In this document: positions 25,001 to 31,139 of the stretch, piece by piece
Numbering within the stretch: the first letter of the stretch is position 1
How the letters are laid out: every line of letters starts with the position of its first letter
Position numbers and translations under genes: made by a program
Source of the DNA: Euleptes europaea
Taxonomy: Eukaryota; Chordata; Lepidosauria; Squamata; Sphaerodactylidae
Direction of reading: 5' to 3'
NCBI RefSeq assembly: GCF_029931775.1
Contig: NC_079318.1
Span: 79,395,614 to 79,459,613 of the forward strand
DNA length: 64,000 nt
The notes under the pieces: model-generated
What the model was told of the DNA's origin: nothing
The model's input: the letters and a program-made list of their open reading frames with translations, nothing else
The model's database searches: none

Positions 25001-28000
25001 CTCCAATCTTTCTCAAAACCACTTTGCTCTGAAGTTTTGGGAAAGGTCACAGCAAAGCATGGGTGGCTGCTACATGGGTGGCTACGTTTGGAATTTCCCG
25101 GTCCTAACCAAAAAATGGGTCGCCATAAGTCGGCTGCGACTTAATGGCACTTTACACACACACAACCAGATAGCAGCCATTTCCCCCACCGTAATTATCT
25201 TTTCTCCCAACTGCAAAGGTTTTTTTTTTAAAAAAAATTAGCAGTTTAATAGTATTATATTGATATAACATTGTACTAAAATACGCATCAGGTTCTATGA
25301 GTTCCAAGCTTTCATTTCAAAAACGGGAAGGCCTTTAAATTAAATAGCCGATTAAAGCTGAAATTGCCAATTAAAGAAAAAAAACTACCAAGGGAACCCG
25401 CTGTGTGGAAGCCCTGGTGCCGCTGGGCTGTATCAGCAGCTGCAGCAGCAGCAACAACAGGGAAACCATACCAGCCTGTCCCCATGTGGAAAACACCAAT
25501 GTCCCAGATTCTGTCCCTGATATTTTCAGTTACAGGATCTCAGAGTGACAGGGCCAGGAAACACGTCAGCAGAAAGCTCCTGCCAATCACAGCAGGCAGG
25601 ACAAAACTGAAAGGAGCGGTTGGCTGTGGTCCGCTAGGGACCGTGCCACCTTTCCAAAGTTTGCTTTGCCTACAGACACAGAGGCCATCTATTCATGGTC
25701 AATTTTGATGCTCGTTCAAAGCTCTTTTTTAAAATGCGACTTTAAAAATGCCTATTCACGGTCCCGACGCAAAAGGAGAAATTCCACCCACCCACCCTCG
25801 CCTGCTCCTTCATTTGTTTGCATAGCCATTAGCATGTGCATAGCTAATGCACCGCTGTTGTTTTGCATGGTTCCCTCTGGTTATTCTTTGCAGCAGCGTC
25901 GGAGCAAACACAAAAGGTCGCGCTAAGTGGGCTCTTTTGTAATGCGAAGCAGGTCTGCGCCGGCTTCGCAGTCACTTCCGGAATGACAGTTCAGCATGCA
26001 AAATTCAAATAAATCTGCTGGGCAATTCAGCCTGGAACGCGATGCTAATTACCATGCAAAAATGGCCAGAATAAGGAGAGCTGACACCTCGGCTGGGAGA
26101 TAAAATGGGCCAGCTTTAATCAATTATTTACTTATATTGATGAAAGGGGATCTGCGATGTCCACAGGCCAAACCCCATTCCAAACCCATTTGCAGTGCAG
26201 GGGATTGGTGGGGTGCAGAAGAGTCGGGCCTCCACTTGTTTGCGCATCCCTGAATTCGTGGGCAAGGCCACCCCAGCTCCAGGCCTTGAGCTGTCACATA
26301 CATATGGCTCAGGATCCTCCTTGCCAAGCCCTTGTGATGCCTGAGGGAAGTGTGCCACTTCCACCCACCTAGCCCATGGTCTATGGGTCAAGGATAATGA
26401 CACCAAGGTAGGGTTTCCAGGTACCTCCTGGCAACCGGCAGGAGCTTTAGGGGAGCGGGTTTGGGAGCAGCGATCTAAGTCCCCTGTGCAATGATGTCAC
26501 TTCCAGATTGATGTGGAAGCACCAGCATCACACCAAGGGAATGTTGTTGGGGTCAATGGGGATGTGGGGGGGGAGGTAGTTGATAGTTTCCTGCATTGGG
26601 CAGGGGGTTGACACTAGATGACCCTGGTGGTCCCTTCCAACTCTGTGATTCTATGATTCTATGAATGCTTTAAAACTTGCCCCCAAACTCTATGATTTCC
26701 ATAGAGTTTTTGGGGAGAGTGCTAGAATTTTCCACCCACCCCCAAAATGATGCCAGAGCTTCGTGCAGGGAACACAGATCGCTCCCTCCCTTCTGCCAGC
26801 CTGCTTCCGCCCACTGAGCAACTGAGTATCAGTGGATAGCAGCACGAATCGGCAGGTGATTGCCCGCCAGTAGCAGGAATCTAGGAACCTTAGCTCAAGG
26901 GCTTCCTGTCCCAGGTCCATGAAGACACCAAGACCCCAGGCCTGGTCTGAGGATTAACTAGGGTTGACAGATCCCTCTTTGCCACCTGTGGGAGGTTTTT
27001 GGGGCGAAGCCTGAGGAGGGCAGGGTTTGGGGAGGGGAAGAACTTCAATGCCATAGAGTCCAATTGCCAAAGTGGCCATTTTCTCCAGGTGAACTGATCT
27101 CTATCAGCTGGAGATCAGTTGTAATAGCAGGAGATCTCCAGCTAGTACCTGGAAGTTGGCAACCCAAGGGTTGCCAACCCTTCACCATCCAAATTATGCC
27201 CTAGCGTGCTCATCTAAATTGCACTGTGTACCATTCAAGCAACTTGACCCACACTGCTACTGCCACAAGGGGGGACCAGTTTGCTGCTTGGTCAACCTGA
27301 GGTGGGGGGGGGGGACCCTATGACCCATTCAACATTTTGGTCATTACTTTTGCTTAAAGAACCCCCCAAACCCAGCTCTCTGTTTTTACACTTCTATGGT
27401 TTCTCCTTTAAAGGTTGTTTTCTACACTTGCAGACAGACCGGGATGGGGCTAGGCAGCACCCTGGCTCGTGTGGGGGGCATAGTGGCACCGATGGTAAGG
27501 ATAACGGGGGAATATTTCCCATACCTCCCGCCGATCATATATGGGACAGCCCCGATCCTGTCGGGGGTTGCGGCCATCTTTTTGCCGGAGACACGCAACA
27601 TGCCACTTCCGGACACCGTCGAGGAAGTCGAGAGCGGGTGAGTCACTTTCAGAAAGGCAGGGGCTGCTTCATCCGCTATTATTTGCTAACAGATTAGCAC
27701 CAGCAAAGTACGTGACGCACACAAGGCAGAGGCGGCAGTGCCTAGAAAGAACTGGTGTAGCGTAACGGGTAAGATCCTTAAGACTTACATCTCAAATTCG
27801 AATGTCACAAGTTTATCGAGACAAATTCACCAAGGAGGCTAGGACTATCGATAGATATTAGCCATGATCGTTAAACAAAACCTCCATGGATACAGGCAGT
27901 TGCTGGGGACAAAGAACAGGAGATAGCCATCATATGGTGATATGTGGTGTGGTGGTCTGAATGTTAGACTAGGACAGGCACCCCAACATGGTGCCTGTAG

Positions 28001-29506
28001 GCATCACAGCACCTGCCAACACCTTTCCTGGTGCCCACCAAGTGTTTTTAGAAAGTGGGCAGGGCCAGGTGGGCTTTTGCCCAGCAAGACTTCTCATTGG
28101 CCTTTGAAAGCTCGATATCCTGCACAGATTTTTAAACCCGTTGTTTTGGCAGCAGCTGCCACCACAGCTCAACCGTCTTCACTTTGTGACTGAAGGTAAG
28201 CTGCAGCAGCCATTTTTGTGGCTGGCTCTGTCACCCACCATACCGTGTCGGAATTCCCAAGGTGCCCGAAGGCTCAAAAAGGTTAGGTACTCCTGGACTA
28301 GAATCACAGACACCCAGGTTCAAATCCCCTCTCTGCCCTGGAAACTCTCTGGGTTCCTTGTGAACTTTCCAGAGGCGGTCAACCATTGGAAACAGGATGC
28401 CGATATGACTCAGCAAGGGAGTTCTTAATTTGCTCTGACATATTCTGAAGGGAGAAAGGATTTCTTTGGAACCGGATTTGGATTTTTAGAAGAAAAAAAG
28501 AAGAGCTGGTTTTTATATGCCGACTTTCTCTACCACTTAAGGGAGACTCAAACCAGCTTACAATCACCTCCCCTTCCCCTCCCCACAACAGACACCCTGT
28601 GAGGTAGGTGGGGCTGAGAGAGTGTGACTAGCCCAAGGTCACCCCGCTGGCTTCGTGTGTAGGAGTGGGGAAACAAATCCAGTTCACCAGATTAGCCTCC
28701 GCCGCTCATGTGGAGGAGTGGGGAATCAAACCCAGTTCTCCAGATCAGAGTCCACCGCTCTTAACCACTAAACCATGCTGGCTCTCAATTTTGCTCTTGG
28801 TAGCAGAGGGCCAGTCTTTGGCTTCAGAAAACTGAGCCCAGTAGTTCTCTTTTCACATAATAAACCCCAAAGTTGTGTTTACAGGTGTACTTGTTGCTCA
28901 AAAACATTGGCTCAATTCATACAGAAAATAGAGTTTCCAATTGGCCAGGAAAAAATGTGTTCTGTCAATTTAATAAAGGCTTAATTCGCTTTTATTTATG
29001 CTGCCCATTTCTGCACATTAAGTCTCTGCTAAAGAAACGGGGCATTTTTCTCCAAGCTTGTTGGAAACTCTAACAGGAAGCTTAACTGAGGCTTCTCTGA
29101 ACAAGCATGTCATGGATTGCAACTGATTCTGGTTTGCCAGCCAGAAACTGAGGCTTGAAGTGAGTTTGCAAACCCTGGTTTGTGCTAACATTGGTTTGGT
29201 GTGAATTGAGAAATTTTAAACATGGCCCTTGCTTCAGCTCTGGAGGCTGCTACACCTGGAGACAGGGGTACTGAGCTGAGCCGATGGAAAACAACTGGTT
29301 GGAACTTGGGTTTGGGTTCTACACCACGATTAATGCAAACCACAGTTTGGCATAATGTCTAAGCCAAGGAGCTGAGGTGCAGTTCTGAACCCTGGTTGCC
29401 CTTTATTCCCGACAGGAGGTTGCCAGAACAATGCATTGTCAAAGACCCAGAAAATCTGTTGCTGAGGAAGGTGAGCCAAGAGGTACCACAAGATGGCAGA
29501 CTGTGA
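9667..29506 (+). CDS. Organic anion transporter, SLC22A6/SLC22A8 (OAT1/OAT3)-like, ten coding exons
   Basis: Predicted MFS transporter that exchanges organic anions for dicarboxylates across the basolateral membrane of epithelia such as kidney proximal tubule. Coding exons: 9667-10074, 13894-13997, 15725-15879, 18921-19089, 20677-20800, 22581-22696, 23025-23239, 24351-24459, 27434-27637, 29416-29506. All introns are GT-AG and all phases agree, giving 1695 bases and 564 residues, normal for the family. Visible marks: [16 protein letters not shown] start, cysteine- and N-glycosylation-rich first loop (NFS, NDT, NRT, NAT, NWT), GSLADRFGRK loop 2-3 motif, [26 protein letters not shown]. The start resembles OAT3, other parts OAT1, so I give no symbol. 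The start at 9667 is chosen over an in-frame ATG at 9565 because it matches the family N-terminus and has A at -3. CHRM1 lies downstream on the same strand, as in mammals. Confidence 0.93.
10635..10840 (-). mobile_element. hAT-type MITE, copy 2
   Basis: Reverse-oriented copy with the left end eroded (TTGGGGTTGCC). Its right flank TCTCCATAATGCCA matches the reverse of the left flank of copy 1. A separate stump of a MITE right end lies at 10876-10901. Confidence 0.75.
11129..11334 (-). mobile_element. hAT-type MITE, copy 3
   Basis: TAGGGTTGCCAGCTCC to GGCAACCCTA, 206 bases, with a degraded flank duplication (CATGCACC / CTTGCAGC). In intron 1 of the transporter gene. Confidence 0.8.
11662..11800. 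mobile_element. Near-perfect hairpin element, 65-base arms
   Basis: Two 65-base arms (11662-11726 and 11736-11800) are inverted copies with about one mismatch, around a 9-base loop CTGGCGAAA. This resembles a foldback DNA element. Transcribed within the intron 1 RNA it would fold into a long double-stranded stem. Confidence 0.8.
12111..12317 (-). mobile_element. hAT-type MITE, older subfamily
   Basis: Same terminal and internal blocks as the main family (CCATTGAGTCCACC, CTCCAGGGGACTGAACTC, TGGAGGTTGGTAACC) but more diverged, with the longer CTGGAGAT interior. Confidence 0.65.
12688..13165. mobile_element. Old hAT-like element split by a SINE
   Basis: Outer pieces (12688-12712 and about 13041-13165) match the element at 7779-7939 (GGCCTGGAGAAAA; GCATGCCATGAAAA-type core; CCAGTTGGCAACC). 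A T-rich tract and a SINE sit between them. Confidence 0.45.
12805..13040 (+). repeat. tRNA-type squamate SINE with ACCTTTACCTTT tail
   Basis: Recognised by CTCAAGGTTGACTCAGCC, CCAGCTTGCTGGGGGTAAA, CACTGGCAAACCACCC and the end GGGGACTACCTTTACCTTTT, a common squamate SINE body. Confidence 0.65.
13163..13403 (+). mobile_element. hAT-type MITE, older subfamily
   Basis: Degenerate copy from GAGCTGCCAATTTCC to AGTTGGCAACCCTA. It contains an AG-rich simple repeat (about 13273-13288). Confidence 0.6.
13458..13666 (+). mobile_element. hAT-type MITE with near-perfect duplication
   Basis: CAGGGTTGCCAACC to GGCAACTCTA, flanked by GATGGCCA and GTTGGCCA (7 of 8). It lies 230 bases before exon 2. Confidence 0.82.
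13894..13997 (+). CDS. SLC22A-like exon 2
   Basis: 104 bases after a CAG acceptor. Encodes [20 protein letters not shown] and continues to ADR. Donor GTGGGT. The length is the same as in mammalian SLC22 genes. Confidence 0.9.
14139..14240 (+). repeat. MIR/L2-type SINE fragment
   Basis: Carries CATCTGTAAAATGGGAATAAT, the conserved 3' motif of MIR/L2 elements. An ancient vertebrate repeat. Confidence 0.55.
14338..14760 (-). mobile_element. CR1 LINE 3' end, antisense
   Basis: Begins ATCATAGAGTTGGAAGGGAC and CATCTAGTCCAATCCCCTGC, the reverse of the CR1 3' terminus, and continues through the CR1 3' region (CTTCCTAATATCTATGG). It lies between exons 2 and 3. Confidence 0.75.
15129..15649 (-). mobile_element. 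hAT element with CAGGGGTCCC terminus, carrying a nested MITE
   Basis: The right end CAGGGGTCCCTG and left end GTCCCCCAACCTTTTTGATC are the inverted termini of a Charlie-like hAT. The interior (GCCAATCAGAAGTCTTGCTG, GCAAAAGCCC) matches the element at 27975-28295. A younger MITE sits inside it. Confidence 0.65.
15353..15561 (-). mobile_element. hAT-type MITE nested in another hAT, perfect duplication
   Basis: TAGGGTTGCC to GGCAACCCTA with an exact 8-base duplication CTTGGCCC on each side (15345-15352, 15562-15569). Clean evidence for the family ends. Confidence 0.9.
15725..15879 (+). CDS. SLC22A-like exon 3
   Basis: 155 bases after acceptor TTAG. Completes the MFS loop motif with FGRKSV and encodes helices 3-4, ending NCMSL. 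Donor GTAAGA. Confidence 0.9.
16000..16220 (+). repeat. 5S-Sauria SINE chimera
   Basis: The head is derived from 5S rRNA (CTGATCTCGTCAGATCTC, GAAGCTAAGCAGGGTC, CTGGTTAGTATTTGGATGGG). The 3' half is Sauria/Bov-B type, ending in GAAGGCACTTTACACACA and a (CA)n run. Confidence 0.8.
16232..16350 (-). repeat. tRNA/L2-type SINE fragment
   Basis: Antisense words ACCCTGTGAAGTAGGCTAG and GGTTTTGAACCCAGG are typical of MIR-like squamate SINEs. Confidence 0.45.
16530..16752 (-). repeat. Sauria SINE (tRNA head, Bov-B tail), antisense
   Basis: Read in reverse: GTGTAGTGGTTAAGGGCAGT and GGGTTCGATTCCCC form the tRNA-like promoter; the other end carries GTAGGGTTTTCAAGGCAAG and the Bov-B-like tail. Between exons 3 and 4. 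Confidence 0.7.
17494..17800. mobile_element. Foldback DNA element (TTTTATGCTTGGC ends)
   Basis: Long inverted arms: the left begins TTTTATGCTTGGCTGTTTCC, the right ends in GAAACAGCCAAGCATAAAA. The arms extend over ACCCCTCTGA/TCGGAGGGGT and the AAACGCGGGG block. A second, larger copy lies at 30478-30972. Confidence 0.75.
18385..18808 (-). repeat. tRNA/L2-type SINE interrupted by a MITE
   Basis: Antisense SINE: TTATCCTCACAACAACCCTG, then CTGAGAG, then after the MITE TCTAACTACTGCATCACGCT (the tRNA-like head in reverse). Just before exon 4. Confidence 0.6.
18579..18773 (-). mobile_element. hAT-type MITE nested in a SINE, perfect duplication
   Basis: TAGGGTTGCC to AGCAACCCTA, with TCCAACAC exactly duplicated on both sides (18571-18578, 18774-18781). 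It ends about 150 bases before exon 4. Confidence 0.9.
18921..19089 (+). CDS. SLC22A-like exon 4
   Basis: 169 bases after TTCTTCTCAG. Encodes [10 protein letters not shown] and helices 5-6 up to FFLYSW. Donor GTGAGC splits the final tryptophan codon. Confidence 0.9.
19310..19480. repeat. Unnamed interspersed repeat fragment
   Basis: Contains GCAGTGTTGGTCCGAGGTAA, a phrase related to 55155-55215 and common in squamate LINE 3' ends. Family not fixed. Confidence 0.35.
19481..20080. other. Intron 4, no feature recognised
   Basis: AT-rich intronic DNA. I see no exon, RNA gene or nameable repeat. Confidence 0.35.
20085..20215 (-). repeat. L2/MIR-type SINE fragment
   Basis: Antisense TTTTATCTTCACAACAACCC and TGTGAGGTAGACTGAGAG, the common L2-tailed SINE core. 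Confidence 0.5.
20677..20800 (+). CDS. SLC22A-like exon 5
   Basis: 124 bases after TCTCCAAG. Encodes [20 protein letters not shown], the SLC22 ESxRW motif and the start of the large intracellular loop. Donor GTACAA is weaker than the others. Confidence 0.88.
20820..22160. other. Intron 5, mostly unrecognised
   Basis: No extra exon is needed by the protein model. Contains a TG-rich microsatellite (about 21392-21412) and T-runs. Open frames here (for example 21302-21805) have no family features and look like chance. Confidence 0.4.
22168..22362 (-). mobile_element. hAT-type MITE, older subfamily
   Basis: Family blocks ATGCCATAGAGTCC, CATTTCTCCAGGGGAACTGA and CCACCTGGAGGC are present; the left end is eroded. 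Confidence 0.6.
22581..22696 (+). CDS. SLC22A-like exon 6
   Basis: 116 bases after TTCTGCAG. Encodes the rest of the intracellular loop ([19 protein letters not shown]) and the start of helix 7. Donor GTATAC splits a tryptophan codon. Confidence 0.88.
22710..22810. repeat. hAT-like end fragment
   Basis: CAGCATTTCTCAAACTGGGG resembles hAT termini of the CAGTGTTTCTCAA type. Only one end is seen. Confidence 0.3.
23025..23239 (+). CDS. SLC22A-like exon 7
   Basis: 215 bases after TTGTTAG. Encodes [20 protein letters not shown], the IDIPAK segment (this lysine aligns with a substrate-site lysine of OAT1) and YIGRRTTQ. Donor GTGAGA. Confidence 0.9.
23577..23776 (-). mobile_element. hAT-type MITE
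   Basis: TAGGGTGGCCAGG to GGCAACCCTA. Flanks share CCTCCCAC with one extra base on the left. Between exons 7 and 8. Confidence 0.82.
24165..24260 (-). repeat. CR1 3' end fragment, antisense
   Basis: CCATGCTAGATCAGATAAAT, CTATCAAGTCCGGCATC and ATACAGTGGTCATG match the CR1 tail seen at 38768-38935. It lies about 90 bases before exon 8. Confidence 0.5.
24351..24459 (+). CDS. SLC22A-like exon 8
   Basis: 109 bases after CCCTCCAAG. Encodes [20 protein letters not shown] and [11 protein letters not shown], a C-terminal SLC22 signature. Donor GTACGT. Confidence 0.9.
24619..24792 (-). mobile_element. hAT-type MITE, older subfamily
   Basis: TTAGGATTGCCAACTCTGGG start, with GGTGGAGCCTGGGGAGGGC and ATGCCATAGAGTCCACCCTC. 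The right end is eroded. Confidence 0.6.
25110..25165 (+). repeat. Sauria-type SINE tail
   Basis: GGTCGCCATAAGTCGGCTGC followed by a CACTTTACACACACACA tail: the 3' end shared by Sauria, 5S-Sauria and Bov-B elements. Confidence 0.55.
25240..26400. other. Intron 8, unique-looking stretch
   Basis: About 1.1 kb with no repeat I can name, including a CAG-rich run (about 25430-25460). No exon is needed here by the transporter model. It could hold regulatory DNA, but I see nothing decisive. Confidence 0.35.
26407..26545 (-). repeat. Diverged hAT-type MITE fragment
   Basis: TAGGGTTTCCAGGTACCTCC start with TTTAGGGGAGCGGGTTTGGG. The right half is lost. Confidence 0.4.
26550..26665 (+). mobile_element. 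CR1 LINE 3' terminus
   Basis: GGTAGTTGATAGTTTCCTGC, GGTTGACACTAGATGACCCT, TCCCTTCCAACTCTGTGATT and repeated ATTCTATG: the classic CR1 3' end with its short tandem tail. Confidence 0.75.
26959..27166 (-). mobile_element. hAT-type MITE
   Basis: TAGGGTTGACAGATCC to AGTTGGCAACCC, followed directly by AAGGGTTGCCAACCC, so the right end forms a small palindrome. Confidence 0.75.
27434..27637 (+). CDS. SLC22A-like exon 9
   Basis: 204 bases after ACTTGCAG. Encodes [20 protein letters not shown] with the helix-11 arginine conserved in anion-carrying SLC22 members, then [19 protein letters not shown]. Donor GTGAGT. Confidence 0.9.
27940..28440 (+). repeat. tRNA/L2-type SINE interrupted by a hAT element
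   Basis: Head TGTGGTGTGGTGGTCTGAAT before the insert and CAGACACCCAGGTTCAAATC (B-box) after it, so one SINE was split. Confidence 0.55.
27975..28295 (+). mobile_element. hAT element nested in a SINE
   Basis: Ends CAGGCACCCCAACATGG and GGTTAGGTACTCCTG, flanked by GACTAGGA and GACTAGAA (7 of 8). The interior matches 15129-15649. Confidence 0.7.
28496..28785 (-). repeat. tRNA-derived, L2-tailed SINE, antisense
   Basis: Nearly whole: the reverse reads GTGGTTAAGAGCGGTGGACT, GGGTTTGATTCCCCACTCC, CAGGGTGTCTGTTGTGGGGA, then GGCATATAAAAACCAGCTCT. Copies also at 40143, 49896 and 57752. Confidence 0.78.
28950..29400. other. Intron 9, no firm feature
   Basis: Contains repeated AAACCCTGGTTTG / AAACCACAGTTTG words in both orientations, which look like an old DNA element. 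Its boundaries are unclear. Confidence 0.3.
29416..29506 (+). CDS. SLC22A-like exon 10 (C-terminal tail)
   Basis: Joined in phase after CCGACAG. Encodes a short charged cytosolic tail, [20 protein letters not shown] and so on, ending in TGA. An internal AAG-GTGAGC at 29468-29476 is a good donor, so a longer or different C-terminus from a further exon is possible. Confidence 0.7.
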
Positions 29507-29700
29507 CGCAGATCATCAGCTGGGAATCGCTATAGTCTTTATAAGCAGCCTAGAGTGGGTGGTGAAGCTGAGAGCTACCATGGCCCCCCCAGAGAAAGAT
29601 TCCACCTGGGCCACCCAATCTGACCTTGGTCCAAACCAAAAAATATCATAACAAAACAAACCATTTCACTTGCTGTTAAGAAGAATCTATAATAATAAAA
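29507..29700 (+). other. Probable 3' UTR of the SLC22A-like gene
   Basis: Sequence after the stop codon. AATAATAAAA at about 29690 includes an AATAAA-type poly(A) signal, although it lies at the edge of a repeat-like stretch (29688-29900). Confidence 0.35.
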
Positions 29701-29913
29701 GGATCAGGTTGTCCATCTGTCTGTCCATTTGTGGCCGGCATAACTCCTCAGAAAATAAAGCCAGGAGTCTCCAAACTGGCCATCGGCTTCAGGATGATCA
29801 TGGGAGTTCCGGTGGCAAAAATGAAAGGAATCGGGATATCCTGGACTAGGTTATCTCACAATAGGCAACATATAAGAGAGTGTTCAAGGAACCAGTCAAG
29901 TGTCTCTAAAATT

Positions 29914-30136
29914 TAGGGTTGCCAGCTGTGGATTGGGAAATACTTGGAGATTTGGTGGGGGGGTAGATCCAGAGGAGGGCTGGGTTTTAGGAAGAGAGGG
30001 ACTTCAATGGGGTGTAATGCCATGCAGTCCACCTTCCAAAGCGGCCATTTTCTCCAGGCAAACTGATCTCGGTCGCCTGGAGATCAGTTGTAATCCCAGG
30101 AGGTCTCCAGCTACCACCTGGAGGTTGGCAACCTTA
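29914..30136 (-). mobile_element. hAT-type MITE, older subfamily
   Basis: TAGGGTTGCCAGCTGTGG to GGTTGGCAACCTTA, with the longer CAATGGGGTGTAATGCCA block that marks this subfamily. Confidence 0.75.
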
Positions 30137-30477
30137 CTAATACTCAAATCCCCAATCTGCCATGGCAAGTTGCTGCATGATCTTCAGCCAGTCTCACATA
30201 GCCAGACCTGCTTCACAGAGTAGTTATGAGAATAAAATGCAGGACAGGAGAAAAATGGGACCTGCTTTGGGTCCCCATTAGGAAGGAAGGCAGCGTCTGA
30301 CATTTGTTATAAATCTAATTTTGCCTACAGTACACCGAAAAGGATGATTGCTCTGGCTGTTGTTTCATCGGGTGTTGCTGCAACGCTTTTGGCAGGATGA
30401 AGTACTGCTTATTCGGTATTCAAACTGCTGTTAAATATTGAGTGCTGAGAGTGGGGCAGGCCCCTAGCATCTGTGAT

Positions 30478-30972
30478 CTTTTATGCGTGGCTGTTTCACT
30501 TGCCGTCACCCCTCTGACGACTTGTGTTGATTATGCATGCTGTTTCCAACTATCAGAGGTCGCCTCGCTCTCCCCCTGAGTTTCCCTGCGTTTTGCCCAC
30601 GTTTTCAGTAGGTTTGCCAGGGTCCTCTTTGCCATCAGCAGAGCCTGAGGAGGGCGGGGTTTGGGGAGGGGAGCGACTTCAATGCCATAGAGTCCAATTG
30701 CCAAAATAGCCATTTTCTCCAGGTGATCTGATCGCTATCAGTTGGAGATAAGTTGTAGTAGCAGGAGCTCTCCAGCTATTACCTGGAGGTTGGCAACTCT
30801 AGTTTTCAGAGACCTGTTTTATCTTGAATTTGTAAACAAGGACAAAATGTGAGGAAAGTTAGGGGGAGAGGGAGGCGACCTCTGATGGTCGGAGACAGCA
30901 TGCATAATCAAAACAAAGACACGAGGGCGACAGAGGGGTGACAGCGAAGGAAACAGCCATGCATAAAAGACC
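30478..30972. mobile_element. Foldback DNA element with nested MITE
   Basis: Second copy of the 17494-17800 element: TTTTATGCGTGGCTGTTTCA start and GAAACAGCCATGCATAAAAG end, with long inverted arms (GACGACTTGTGTTGATTATG and its counterpart). A MITE is inserted in the left half. Confidence 0.75.
30609..30801 (-). mobile_element. hAT-type MITE nested in a foldback element, perfect duplication
   Basis: TAGGTTTGCCAGG to GGCAACTCTA with GTTTTCAG duplicated exactly at 30601-30608 and 30802-30809. Confidence 0.88.
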
Positions 30973-31139
30973 TATGTAAAACTTCATGATTGTGTAAAAG
31001 AAGCGGGAGCAGGTATCCTCACCTCTTTCCAACCAAGCTGTTCCTGCCCTTCTCATCTACTCTGTTTGCAAAGCAAAGGCAGATATTACACTCTGTAGCC
31101 CTGTGTCTAATTTTGTACTTTTATATTTATACACACATA

